The notes under the pieces were generated by a model. That model had not been told where the DNA came from and ran no database searches. It saw only the letters and a program-made list of their open reading frames with translations. A stretch of 64,000 nt of DNA, from positions 10,944,129-11,008,128 of the forward strand of contig NW_004454160.1 in assembly GCF_000283155.1 (NCBI RefSeq). The letters are read 5' to 3'. This document shows, in pieces, positions 47,220 to 59,650 of this stretch; position 1 is the stretch's first letter, and every line of letters begins with the position of its first letter. The DNA is from Ceratotherium simum simum. Taxonomy: Eukaryota; Chordata; Mammalia; Perissodactyla; Rhinocerotidae. A program made the translations under genes and the position numbers.

Positions 47220-49440
47220 CAATTCATTTTCCCACCTTCCAAGATGCCTATTTTACACCACTTCTTCTCTCTCAAACCTTACAAACCCCTTCCTACTTCT
47301 GACACTCGGCTGATAATGCTGCCTTTTATTGGAAAAATGAAAGCACTCTGAAAAAATTATCTCCTTTTCCCATAAGCAAATCCACCAATCTCTCTGCACC
47401 TCCATTAATATTCTCTATCTTCATCAATGGATGAACTGTCGCTGCCAATGTGTGAGACTAACCCTCCAATTGTGCACTTATCCACCTCAATTTACCTACT
47501 CAAGGTCTTGGCTGCTGCAATTATCCCATGTCACTTAAATGTTATCGAGTTTTCTCTTCCCACCGGGTCACTCTCATCAGTATACAAACCTGCTGTACTA
47601 TCTTCCATCTTAAAACCAACATACACACCCACTCCTACCTCTTCTTGACTCCACACATTTTCCTCTAGCTACCACTTCATTTTCTCTATTCCTCTTTATA
47701 GCAAAACCCCTCTGAGTTGTCTATACTAATGTTCTCCAATTCTATACCTCCAATTCTCTCCTTAAGCCACTCCACTCAGGCATTCATACCCACCACTCTA
47801 CTGAAACCAGTTCTCAAGGTCTCCAACAACTTCCATCTTAATAAAATCAGTGGTCAATTCTCAGTCCTCATCTTACGCAACCTCTCAAGCAGAATTTGTC
47901 CAAGTTAATGACTTCTCCCCTTGAAATATTTTCTTCACTGGGCAGGCTTCTAGATCCCACATCCTCCTGGTTTGACTCCTACCCCACTCCTTCTCAGTCT
48001 CCTCCCTCCTGCCTCTGAATTCGAAAGGTTGTACTGCTTCAGGCCTCCTCCTTTGGCCCGTTTCTCTATCTACATTCATTCTCTAGGTCATCTCATCTAA
48101 TCTCATGGTTTTAAACATCACTCATAAACTGATAATAACAGTTACCATCTAGTGAGTATTGTGTGCCAGACACTATTCTAAGCACTTTGCTTGTATTACC
48201 TTATTTAATCCTCACAATAACCTGGTGAGATAGCTATTATTATTACCTCCCTTTTATAGATGAGGTAAATGAAGCAGAGAGATGTCAAGTTAACTTGTCC
48301 ACAATTACATAGTCAGTAAGTGGCAGAGGTGAAATCTGCATTCACACAGTTTGGCTCCAAAGTTGTCGTATATATACTGTCTCCATGCTAACAATTTCCA
48401 AATTTAGATCTCTAATATTGGCTTCTAACCTTGGATCCAGACTCATATACCTAAATCACCTACCTGATACATCTCATTAGATTTCTAGTAGGCATCTCAA
48501 ACTTAAAATGCCCAAAACTGAGTTACTGCTTCCCCACTCTTACCCCCAAACCAACCCTGCTCCACCCTGTTTACTCATCTCAGTAAATGGTACCAGCATT
48601 CACCCAATTGCTCAGGCCAAAAATGGTAAGTGACATGTAACTAACATACATAGATGGAATACGGTGCTAGTACCAATATGCATATTAAGTATTAGTAAAG
48701 CTTAATTTTTTAAAATAAATATATAGTTCTAACAGTTTCTTCTTGCACCACAATGAATCATCATAAGCACATTGGAAACCACAGGTCTCAATCACTGCAA
48801 AAGCTTCCTAAATGGTCCAGTGCTTCAGATCTCACCCTTCCTATGGTCAGTTTTCCACTCGGTAGCTGGAATGTACTTTGTAAAATATAAATGAGATCAT
48901 GTCACAACTCTGCCCCAAAACTCTCCTATGGCCTCCAATTATACTCAAAATAAAATCTACGGGCAATAGACCCAACATGCTCTGGCCCCGGCCTACCTCT
49001 TCACTCCCAACTCCTATTATTCTCCACTTTGTTCTCTTTGCTCTTGTCAGACCAGTTTCCTTCCTTTTCCTCCAACATACCAAACTGGTTCTCAATGAGC
49101 TAGATCCTGACTTATGGTCTTTGCATTTACTATCTCCTCTGCCTGGAAAAGGTTTTTGCAAGATTTTCTTCTTCACTTAGGTTTCTGTTTCCCTCAGAAC
49201 AGCCTCCCATGACTAATCTATCTAAATAGCCCCCACCCGATCACACTCTCTCCCCTTACTCTGTGTTCTATTTCTTCAAAGCACTTACACTTCTTCACAT
49301 TACAGATTTGTTCATTTCCTGTCTTCTCCACTAAAATATAAGCTCCATGAAGGTTTATTCATCCCTGTGTTCCAGGGCCTAAAACTGGGCCTGACATAAA
49401 TTGGTTATGCAAATAAATATTGTTGCACAGAAGAATGAAT
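47220..49440 (+). mobile_element. Long L2 LINE fragment with a MIR inside
   Basis: L2 coding-region phrases occur in order: tcctcctggtttgactccta, gtaggcatctcaaacttaaa, catctcagtaaatggtacca, ctctggccccggcctacctc and finally taagctccatgaaggttta. The left limit is uncertain. A MIR interrupts it at about 48125-48365. All frames are broken. Confidence 0.6.
48125..48365 (+). repeat. MIR SINE inside an L2
   Basis: Contains ttgtgtgccagacactattc, ccttatttaatcctcacaat, atagatgaggtaaatgaagc and attacatagtcagtaagtgg. Confidence 0.65.
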
Positions 49441-49498
49441 AATGTTTAATAAGCATGACCCTTTACTAAATCAACCAAAAATGTTAAGATAAAATTCA

Positions 49499-49702
49499 GG
49501 GGCCGACCCGGTGGCATAGTGATTAAGTTCGCATGCTCCGCTTCAGCGGCCCAGGGTTCACAGGTTCAGATCCCAGGCACAGACCTACATATCGCTCATC
49601 AAGCCATGCTGTGGCAGCATCCCACATACAAAATAGAGGAAGATTGGCACAGATGTTAGCTCAGGGACAATCTTCCTCACCAAAAAAAATTAAATAAATA
49701 AA
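49499..49702 (+). mobile_element. ERE-like SINE (single-module tail)
   Basis: Head gggccgacccggtggcata, B-box area ggttcacaggttcagatccc, one copy of the aggaagattggcacagatgt tail module, then an A-rich tail. 10-bp duplications ATAAAATTCA at 49489-49498 and 49703-49712. Confidence 0.9.
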
Positions 49703-51894
49703 ATAAAATTCAAATAATTAAAAAATTCCAGACATCTACATTTTTACAGAATCAAAAGGGACATTTATATTTGACTTCATTTCTGTTCTTATCACCTAAA
49801 TGATAATCCAGGTAGCACTAAAATAGTTAATATTCAGGTAGCACACAAAAACTTTCTAATAACACTGTTACAAAGAAGTGATTTCTCCCACTCATCTCTA
49901 AAAAAACCTAATGATTCAATGTTGGGGAAGAGAATACAAAAGCATACTGGTTATAATTTAAATTGTTTAAAACACAGAATTCCCAGATTACCCCATGTCA
50001 GCAACAGCTACTAGATTATCTAGGAAAAGTAGAGATTAAGGAAGTAATGTGCACCATTCTTTTATATATTGGAAACAGCAGTACTACTATTTATGTTGGA
50101 TTATTTTGAGTGAAATAATAAATGTCTATTAATCTTAGAATCAATTTCTACCTATCTCATTAAGTTCCACCCTATGAAGGTGCTGATTAAAAAAAACATA
50201 TGCTGCCCTACCTCTCATGTTTTTCAAAGGCTCTTTGATAAAATGTTAGTTTGTCCTTCTCTTTATTATCACATTATATATATCCACCCAAGCTTTTATT
50301 AGGCATCCAGTTCCATCTCTTAAAAGAAGGCACCTCTTACTGACCACAGACCTAAATACAGGATTCGTTTCAGTGAGTGTTCCAGGGCATCTTAAACAAA
50401 GAAAGAATGAATCACTTTATACCAAGTCTTTGACCCATTCAGCTTCTAGATCACCATGAAAAGTGCCAGCATCTTACCTTCCTTCTAAGTATGAAATCTA
50501 AGAGCCATTTGGAACCCACTCACTCTTCTCTCCTTACATCAAGCTGTAACAAAATCTCTCTTCTTATGTCTCAAATTAATCCTTTCTACTCCTCACATAT
50601 CTGGGCCTGGCGTTGCACTGACTGTATGTTACTGCTGTAATTTTCTCAAACTTTCAGCTTAAAGCTCCTCTTCCTTCTCATTATTTCCAAACGGCAATAC
50701 TAAGGAAGCATCAGTTTATCTAATAACTCTCCAAATTCTTCTAACATTTTCTGTAACTCTTTCTTATTAGGCCTGAACTCTTCATTTTTACCTCAATCTT
50801 CTGTGCTCCACTGCTTGAGTAGTAAGTTCCCTCTCTAATAAACATCCCACTCTTAGGTTTTCCCCAAACTGCTTCCCATGTCTCACCTCCCTCCCCCAAT
50901 ACACATGTGGTGTCTGGAACTTCCTAATTTTATCCACATCTTTTTACCTATCTTCCTTCACAATTTATCACAAGTTTGAGGGAAGATTCATTTGCCCATC
51001 TTCAATCTACCAGGGTAGCAATAGTAAGGATATGAAGAATGTGACAGTGGCAAAGGAATCACAAAGACAGAATCTATGATTTGGAGAGAGAGGAAGTGAA
51101 GATGACTCTGTAGGCAGAAGGGCTGGAACTAGGCAGGGGAGAGGATATATAGCTGAGAAAAGTCTAAAAGGTCCCAGAGATAGGAGAGAATGGCATCAGT
51201 TCGACTTTGAAGATTTATCCTCAAAAAAATATATACCTAAAGGACATCCTATATAAATAGGAAGAAAGGATGACGGGTGAAGCTATAAAGATTTTTGAGA
51301 GAAAAAGGAAAGAAGTAGCTAAGTTAGATGTCTTGTTCTCAATAAAAGCACCAAGGCAGTCAGCAGAGAATAGAGGGGTAGAATTAATTTAGAAAGTCAT
51401 AAACAATCAATATAACAAGAAGTATGTGTACAGGTTAGCATATGTATCACCCACAGCGTTAGATGAAAAATAATTCACCAGTACATATTCTAATGCAGAA
51501 TCATTATATTTACCTAAACACACTCTAAATTAAATTTTTAAGGTGCTCCTTGAGAGCAGGCACCATATCACATGCTCACCTATTTCTTCCCACAACATAT
51601 ACTACATTATGGGTATGAAAAATGAGAGAGGGCAATGATTTCTTTGCAAGATTTTTTTAAAAGGCCAGTGAACTGCTAATATAAATAAATCCTTATCATA
51701 TATGAGTAAACACATTCAGCTTGCATACAGAGTGATTTTAAAAATTAACCCTGAAAGATGGCTGATACTCAAAAACACTCTGCCACCTGATGCCTTCTCT
51801 CTTTTCTCTCTTTCATTTTGACTAAAAGAAAACTTAAAGCCAGTCCAAAGAAGGTACATGAGTATATTACACTCTTTTAGAATTCCGTGCCTTC

Positions 51895-52005
51895 AGGCAC
51901 AATGAATTTCCTCATCTGTAAAACAGGGGTCAACAGAAGACGCTTAGAACAGTGCCTGGCACAGAGTAGGTATTCAATAAATGCTAACCAGCTATTAGTT
52001 GTGAA
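51895..52005 (+). repeat. MIR SINE 3' part
   Basis: Has ttcctcatctgtaaaacag and aacagtgcctggcacagagt, followed by attcaataaatgct. Confidence 0.6.
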
Positions 52006-52774
52006 TGCTGTTTTCACTGTTTGGAATACCACCAAGTAATGTTAAGGCCCAAAGAGTTTAATTTAATAAAAACACCTTGGATACTGATGTTGGTTCAAAA
52101 TTCCAGTAGTTATTGTGAAACTTAGCAGCAGTTTCACAATAAAAAGTCCCTAGATGGAGTCTGGAGTCACACACTTACACAGCAACTTGTAACCTAAAAG
52201 CTACAGCAAACTATATCAAAGCGTCAGTCATTTTCTCCACCCGACCCTGAGGAACAAAAACACTCTCCTCCTTAAATCTATTTTCAGCCCTAGATACTCC
52301 TGTCTACTACCTCCTCTCCCACACCTCTCATCCATCCATACCTCTACAGCTTTCCTTGAAGTTTCCTCACAGGCCTTTGCACCACTACCACGTGTACCAG
52401 TGGTTATTACAGTGACACCTGTAACGTCTCTTTTTCCTTTCAAATGTTTGCTTCTGTGGAGAAATCTTCAAACTTCTAAAAGCCCAGGATCATAACTAGA
52501 GCACAGCCCCTTTTCTGGAGGTCTGCCCAGCTAAGTCCCAATATGGCACTATTTTTGGATAACCCTCTAGCCAATGCTAGACCAAGACACTCTCTTGGTC
52601 TCTCTACAGGCCCCCATTATCAGATATATGGGAACACAGGACTAAAATAGGCAGAGACAGCCTCTCTCTCAAAGAAAGTTAAAAGCCTGGTCAGCAAATA
52701 AATTTGATTTTTCTTTCTAACTTCATTTACAAAGATTTTTTTAGTTAATGATACCATGTAGTAATAAACTCTAT

Positions 52775-52935
52775 GGAAGAGTAGATTTCAGTCCAAGCTC
52801 TGCCATGACCAACTGTGTGATGATCCTGGGCAAGTCACCTAATTTCACAATGCCTGTCTCCTTATATATAAAATGTGAAGGGCTTTGGCCTACATGCCCT
52901 CGATTGTTGCACTCTAATACTCTATGATTATAATT
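52775..52935 (+). repeat. MIR SINE
   Basis: Has ccaagctctgccatgacc, cctgggcaagtcacctaatt and tgatgatcc in MIR order. Confidence 0.6.
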
Positions 52936-54172
52936 ATAATGCTAAAAGCAGACTGAATCTCTAATTCTGACACACTGAAGCTTCAAATCAAACCATGGAT
53001 CCATATCTTCCTATTACCTAACCATTCAAAATAGCTTCCACAATACAGTCAGCAGCATGTTCTCCAATCATGCACTCCTGATCAAGAAGGGACAAAGAGT
53101 AGAAAGAATGAAAGAGCGCAGCAACAGGAAGGAAGGAAGAGTTGTCTGGCAACCAACCTTCTATATTCATGCTCAAGGGTATTCTATAATTACATATTCT
53201 CAAACTGACAGAACACTCGAGTTAAGATTGCTATTCTTTTAAAAAAAAATGTGAATACCTATAACTAAAGATCACAGGAGCACAGTCCATGCTACTTCCA
53301 ATAATAAGATTATCTATTGCTCCCACTGATTCCTTTTTATTGACAGGCATAAGCAGTTTACAGAATAAAAATTCAGATTAAGGTTAAAAATGACATTTCA
53401 TTCAAAATGCTTTTCAAGGTACCGTATTTAATACAAAAACCAGTTGCTTCCTAATTCAGTAAAAGAAAAGGCTAGCAGAATTACAGATGGGAAAAATGTC
53501 ATGGAGCAAATAAAAATTGTTATTCATTCTTTTTTTTTAACAAACATGTCTCGTATGTGCCTGGAACTGCTGGACACTGAGACTTCAAATACAAATAAGT
53601 TTAGGAATTTATGGTCTCATAGGAGAAGTGAGATCTACTTTTCTTGTGAAATAGCAAGTTTCCATAGCCTAAAATATCAGAACAATTTCTTTACTCAGCC
53701 CCCTGTCCCTGTAAACATGCCAAGCCTCTGCATATGAACATCCTTGAAAACCCTGTTCAGCTTAAACTTCAACTGTTGCTGAAGCCTTCCCCATTTCCTT
53801 TTAACAGAGTTGTTACTCCCACGCTGATGGCTGGCATAGATTACTTCCTTTCAGCATCAGTCCCAGAGGTTAATTTGCAAAATTAAGTCCCAAATTGTCC
53901 TTCCCAGCTACCTCATCTCATTTTTCTAGCCAGCTCTACCTACTCTAAAAATTATTTGACTGTCTTTCCAGCTCCTAATCTCCTTGCTTTTCATAAGCTG
54001 CTAATTGGTTTTCTTGATTTTGATTAAAAGGTAATGAAACTCTTTTGACACGACCTGAAAACTCTTCCAGGCCTGTGTACTTCTCCCTCGAGGGCACCCT
54101 GACCAGGCTCAACCTGACCCTACAGGTCAGTGTCAAACACCATAACACTAACACTTGGTCAGATTATTTTAA

Positions 54173-54480
54173 TTTTTTTTTTTTCCCCTGAGGAAGAATC
54201 AGCCCTGAGCCAACATCCATGCCAATCCTCCTCTTTTTGCTGAGGAAGACTGGCCCTGAGCTAACATCTACTGCCAATCCTCCTCCTTTTTTTCCCTTTT
54301 TCTCCCCAAGGCCCCAGTAGACAGTTGTACGTCATAGTTGCACATCCTTCTAGTTGCTGTATGTGGGACGCCACCTCAGCATGGCCGGACAAGTGGTGCA
54401 TTGGTGTGCGCCCGGAATCCGAACCCGGGCTGCCAGTAGCGGAGCATGCGCACCCAACCGCCAAGCCACGGGGCAGGCCC
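54173..54480 (-). mobile_element. ERE SINE, composite long form
   Basis: Reverse-strand ERE with the two-part tail at left, the actggggccttggggag module, gcaactagaaggatgtgca and the head at right (cacggggcaggccc). Target duplications are not clear. Confidence 0.88.
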
Positions 54481-55204
54481 CTATTTAAGTATGTGGGTTT
54501 GTGCCTGTTTAGGACTCTACTAGTCCTAAACTCAAAAGCACACTCCTCGAAAGCACAAAATAGTGCCTTCTTTTTGTGTCTGTACACCCCCACCCCTCAA
54601 TCTAGAGCACAACCTAGGATGGAGTAGGCACATAATAACTGTGAGATGAGTAGCTTGAGTTTCTGAGATTCAGTAGTTGCCTAACCACATTCTGCAAATG
54701 CCAGTTGCAATGGATGGAATTTTCAATGTGGGCAGTTAACAGAAACAGAAGATTTCTACTCCTCTGCTATCTTTACTCAGCCTCACACCCATTCCTGGCA
54801 ATGTCTTCAACTCTCAACCCACAACTATGCCTGACAATAAACTTGAACTCACTCACAAGCCTCCTATTCTCCCTATTCCCCTCTAAACCTTACTTTCAGC
54901 TCCCTTATACCCACCACCCACTTCAGTGAAATAAACTGCTATAAATCTGTCCTTTCCACCCCGTATCCCAACACCTAAAAGAGTGCATGAAACACAGTGA
55001 GTACTCATTAAAGATTTGTTCAGTGAATGAATGAATGAAGGAATATCTTAAGGATAAAAGATAGCAGTGAGTTGTGACTGGGACAGAGATAATGGATCTC
55101 TTCTCTGAAAAAGATTTTCCTAAGAAGCAATCATATACCAATCACCAAAAAGGCTTAAAGCACAGATGGTATAAGAAATTTTTGACAAAACTTAATTGAT
55201 ATAT

Positions 55205-55935
55205 TAGAATTTCAGAACACTGGCCTGCCAATAACCTCTTCTAGAGAAATTCCTACACTTCACTTCCTCAGTAGGCAATGGCCTACCTGATCTGGGCCAT
55301 GCCCCTCTGTGATTGGATAAGGAGTAAATACCTGACACAGGAGTCACCCAGTCACAGGCGCATGAAGGGTCTACACCCTGTGCAACCTAGCTCCAAAAGA
55401 TGAGTAGAACCAATCAGATTATCTGAAGAATCCGCACAGAGATACAGAAAAAGTCATCCTAGCTGGGAGGTTACAATGTGTGAAAACCTAGTCTACAATT
55501 ATAGGGCTTCATGCACACCAATGTCATAAAGGAAGGATTCACAGGAAGTTGGTCTGAAGAGAAAAGAGAATAGACAAATGTGCAAAGAGACTCAGAGTGC
55601 CATGAGAGAGGAGAAAGAGCACACACAAAAGAAAAGAGAGAAAGTGAGTGAGGAAAGAGAATGAACGCGACCCAGGAGACAAAAAAGAGAGGAAGAGACA
55701 AAGGAGAACAAGTGAAGACAAGAAAACAAAAAGAGGCAGAAAAGGTGAAGACAAGGAGAAAGAGACAGAAACACAAGAAAGGCAGAGATAACTGCCTGGC
55801 CAACGCCAGAGCTGCCTCAGTTCCTGCAGCCTGGTTCTTCAACTCTCCCTGTGTTCCCACTAAACCTCTCTACATTCTAACAATCAGCCCTCGCCCAACT
55901 CTCTGAATGAGTTTTCTATTCCTTGTGACCAAAAA
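55205..55935 (+). mobile_element. Probable ERVL-type solo LTR with a purine-rich tract
   Basis: A promoter-like left half (ctgtgattggataaggag), a GA-rich middle (about 55560-55790), then cctgcagcctggttcttcaa and a right end like tgagttttctattccttgtg, as in ERVL LTRs. Boundaries uncertain. The long open frame opposite the GA tract is compositional. Confidence 0.4.
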
Positions 55936-56019
55936 AAAAAAAAAAAATCCTGAATGGAACTGGCTTTAAGTTAACTAGAATCAATTACCGTTTTTTTGGC
56001 CTCTAAAAAATTTTGTGGG

Positions 56020-56220
56020 TTTTTTTTTTTTTTTTTTTGCTGAGGAAGATTGGCTCTGAGCTAATATCTTTGCCCTTCTTCCTCTATTTTGTATGTGGGA
56101 TGCCACCACAGCATGGCTTGACAAGCGGTGTGTCAGTCTGCACCCAGGATGTGAACGTGAAAACCCCGGGCGACTGAAGCAGAGCATGTGAACTTAAACA
56201 CTACGCCACCGGGCCGGCCC
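56020..56220 (-). mobile_element. ERE-like SINE (single-module tail)
   Basis: Poly-T at left, then gctgaggaagattggctctg, gtgggatgccaccacagcat and the head complement gccaccgggccggcccc at right. Confidence 0.85.
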
Positions 56221-56764
56221 CTTAAGTTGTTTTTATTAAATGTTGAATACATAAAAGAGAATATTTATGGCATACGTGTAATAAACATCTGTGTACCTAT
56301 CACCCAGCATAAAACATTAAATATTATCAGTTATCTTTGAAGCCACCTATGTGTCCCTTTCCAATATCAGTTACTTTTTCACTAAATAGTTCTAGAAGGG
56401 AAATATGCAACAAGGGAGGAGGAGATATTTAAAAAACCACTAACAACCAAAATATGTTCTGCTTACATAGTAGTGTATGGTTTGTTCAGTTTCACATCTT
56501 CATCAATTACATGGACATGATCCTATCATTTTACAAGCCGTATAAACCATAAAGCCAAAAGCTAATAGCCATTTTAACATTCATAAATCACCTAAGGTAG
56601 ATGCTGGTTTCATTAAGGTTTAAAAAAAAAAAGAGGCAGCTCACTTAGCCAAGTAGCTCTCCTCAAAATGTTATCACTTGAGAATACGAACAAGGTAACT
56701 TGAACGTTGCTAAAGATCATATGTTCTCTTTAAAGGGGCAACTGGCCAGTTAAGAAGGAAAAGT

Positions 56765-57011
56765 TGGGAGGCCAGCCCAAAGGCGGAAGCGGTTAAGCGC
56801 ACGTGCTCCACTGTGGCAGCCCGGGGTTCACCGGTTTGGATCCCGGGCACGCATTGACACACTGCTTGGCAAGCCATGCTATGGTGGCATCCCATATAAA
56901 GTGGAGGAAGATGGGCATGGACGTTAGCCCATGGCCAGTCTTTCTCGGCAAAAAAGAGGAGGATTGGCATTGGATGTTAGCTCAGGGCTGGTCCTCCTCA
57001 CAAAAAAAAAA
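56765..57011 (+). mobile_element. ERE SINE, two-part tail form
   Basis: Head gggaggccagcccaaaggcg, gttcaccggtttggatccc, then aagtggaggaagatgggcat and ggaggattggcattggatg. 13-bp duplications AAGAAGGAAAAGT at 56752-56764 and 57012-57024. Confidence 0.9.
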
Positions 57012-57879
57012 AAGAAGGAAAAGTGGGATTTCTTCCTCACTTTCGTGGAATATAAAAAGAATGCTTTAGACAGCAGTCATTTGTGAGCAAAGAGGGGGAT
57101 TATCCTCTGGCTGCCTCAAATGTTCTAATTATGGCCTCTGGTGAGTAAGTTTCCTTTTACTTCTTTGAAAGCAGGGCAACAAAAAGCCATTTTGGTGCTA
57201 ACGCTAAATTATATGGTATGTACATACAACATGACTGAAAACTATTTTTGCAAAGGTACATTTCCTACTAGCTCTGCCTCAAAATTTTCTTGTGACATAG
57301 AAATGTAAAATACTCATTTTAACCCATACAAATAAGTGTTCATATGTAATGGAGATGTCCTCCAAAGTTACCTGTAACATTAAATCCATTCACCAAAACC
57401 CATATATCCCAAAATTCTACATTTAAAAATGTTAGAATCATACCCCCACCTAACTCTCTCAAACAATGATGGCAGCATACAGCACTTTTCTACCTGCCTA
57501 TTTAATCGAATGTAAACTAATACCACACTTTAAAAATTCAGCAATAGCAAAATATTATAGATTGAGTTGCCAGACCAGAAAAATGCCTACAATTTCAATT
57601 TTCTTTACCATATGAATGCTCACCAATGCTGCTAAGTCAAAACCCCCAAAAATTTGGCTTTCATATATGTATTTAGTTCTACTAACCTTTTGTTACAGCA
57701 TGAATTAGTACTGGAATGGCAAAAAAGACAAGTAATAAGAGGGAGGAGAATGCAAAGTCTCTAGCCGATTTCCCTCAAGTTATATCTATATTTATCACTA
57801 CTTACCTATTTATATATACAAAATAAAATACAGCTTAAAATATAGCTACTAAAAATTCAAATCAACACTCTCTAAATCC

Positions 57880-58250
57880 CCTGCTTACCTTTCCAGCCTT
57901 ATCTCTACAGTTCTCCTATACCAACCCTTCATTCCAGGCAAATTTAACTATTTGCTCACTTATGTTTCTGAGCCTTTGTACATACTATTCCCTCTGGATG
58001 CACTTCTCTCCAGTCTCCGCCTTAAGAGTTTCTATTTACATCTTCAAGGTCCATCTCAAACATCGCTTCCTCTGGGAGGACTTCCCTGATATATCTCCCT
58101 CCTTTTCCTTCCAAAATTGGCTACTCTTTCTGTAACCACATTCTACATATATTACCATTGTTTACTTGCATATCTCCAAAACTTGAAGTGCTTAAGAGTT
58201 TTGTCTATTTCTCATTTATATCTCCAGGCTAGGAAAGTACCTGTGCACAT
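57880..58250 (+). repeat. L2 LINE 3' fragment
   Basis: Contains tgagcctttgtacatactat, caaggtccatctcaaacatc and ggaggacttccctgatata, the usual L2 3' order. Confidence 0.6.
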
Positions 58251-58267
58251 ATAAGACTGTCAGAGAG

Positions 58268-58485
58268 GGCCGGCCCTGTGGCTTGGTGGTTAAGTGCGCG
58301 CGCTGCGATGCTGGCGGCCCGGGTTCGGATCCCGGGTGCGCATCGAGGCACCACTTCTCCGTTCATCCTGGGGCCGAGTCCCACATGCAGCAACTGGAAG
58401 GATGTGCAGCTGCGACACGCAGCTATCCACTGGGGCTTTGGGGGGAAAAAATAAAATAAATAAAATCTTTAAAAAAAAAAAAAAA
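58268..58485 (+). mobile_element. ERE SINE, short form, well preserved
   Basis: Near-intact ERE with ggccggccctgtggcttggt, B box gggttcggatcccggg and the actggggctttgggggg module, then an A-rich tail. Perfect 15-bp duplications AAGACTGTCAGAGAG at 58253-58267 and 58486-58500. Confidence 0.93.
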
Positions 58486-58679
58486 AAGACTGTCAGAGAG
58501 AGAAAACTAATTGTAAATAAGTTAATAAATGAGCCTCCTTCTGAACAGTGCAACACTGAAAACCAAAAAGCTCAGTAAAAAGTAGCCTTGACTAAACTGC
58601 AATGCAGTGTCCTGGATAGGATTCCGGAACAGAAAAAGAACATCAGTGGAAAAACTGCTGAAATCCAAATAAAGTGTGA

Positions 58680-58860
58680 AGTTTAGTTAACATTAACGCA
58701 CCAAGATTAATCTCCTGGTGTTGACAAATGTACCACAGCTATGTAAGACATCAACACTAAGGGAAACCAGGTGAAGAGGATACAGGACCTCTGTGCACTA
58801 TCTTTGCAACTTTCCTATAAATCTAAAATTATTCCAAAATAAGAAGTTTATGAAAAAAAC
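58680..58860 (+). mobile_element. L1 3' end fragment
   Basis: Contains gggaaaccaggtgaagagga, cactatctttgcaactttcc and aaattattccaaaataag, a standard L1 3' UTR ending. Confidence 0.6.
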
Positions 58861-59584
58861 TTTTAAGCAGTCTAGAAAAAGTTGAAAGAACTACAAATAT
58901 TAATGAGAACATGAATGTGGATTTTAATTATAACCATAGTAACAAAAATAAAAGAATAAGAAATATACCTCTCTTCTTGGAAGTAGAAGAAAGAAGGAAG
59001 GAAGTTATTTTTTAACAAACTGAAATGAACCAACACCTGGGAGGATTTATTAATGCTGCAAAATGGTGAAACAGATTTACATCATTAAACTGAAGTAGTT
59101 CAATCTTTATTTTCAGAAACACATAACTCAACATTGAAATAACTTCCACAGAAAGTTTAAGACTGCACTATCATATCACATACGTCAGAACTACATTATC
59201 TATGTAAACCATGGTAGTAATTATCTCACTACATCAAACAGAGCCCTGTTTTGACGTTAATGATTCCCACATTCTAACTTTAAGAAATAGAGGGGGAAAT
59301 GTTCTATTAAAGGTATGTCACTCTAAAATACTTCCGTAATTTACAGTAATTTGTAAAATGCAATTTCCAAGGACCTGGGCAAAATCCATTTCCATACAAC
59401 ACTATCCATTTAATAAAAAAAATAAAAACTAGGGATATCAGTACATGACTAAAACAGAAATCCAAATACAGTGTAACATTTCCATAGTAAGTTCTTAGAA
59501 TTCAATGGAATATTATTTTAATTTTAAAATTCAACCATTACAGGAAGATTAATTACAAGATGACAAGAATCAAGCTACCTTTTT

Positions 59585-59650
59585 ATTTTAAAGAAGTAGG
59601 TAATTTAATTAATTAAATAATTAATTTAAAAAGAAGGTAATTTTAAAGAA
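59585..59650. repeat. AT-rich palindromic run
   Basis: taatttaattaattaaataa with repeated aaagaagtaggtaat-like units. Low complexity and self-complementary. Confidence 0.6.

Noticed and set aside
55471..55860. A 129-residue Leu/Phe/Ser-rich minus-strand frame resembling a membrane protein
   Set aside because: It is the complement of a purine-rich tract in an LTR-like repeat, so hydrophobicity follows from composition.
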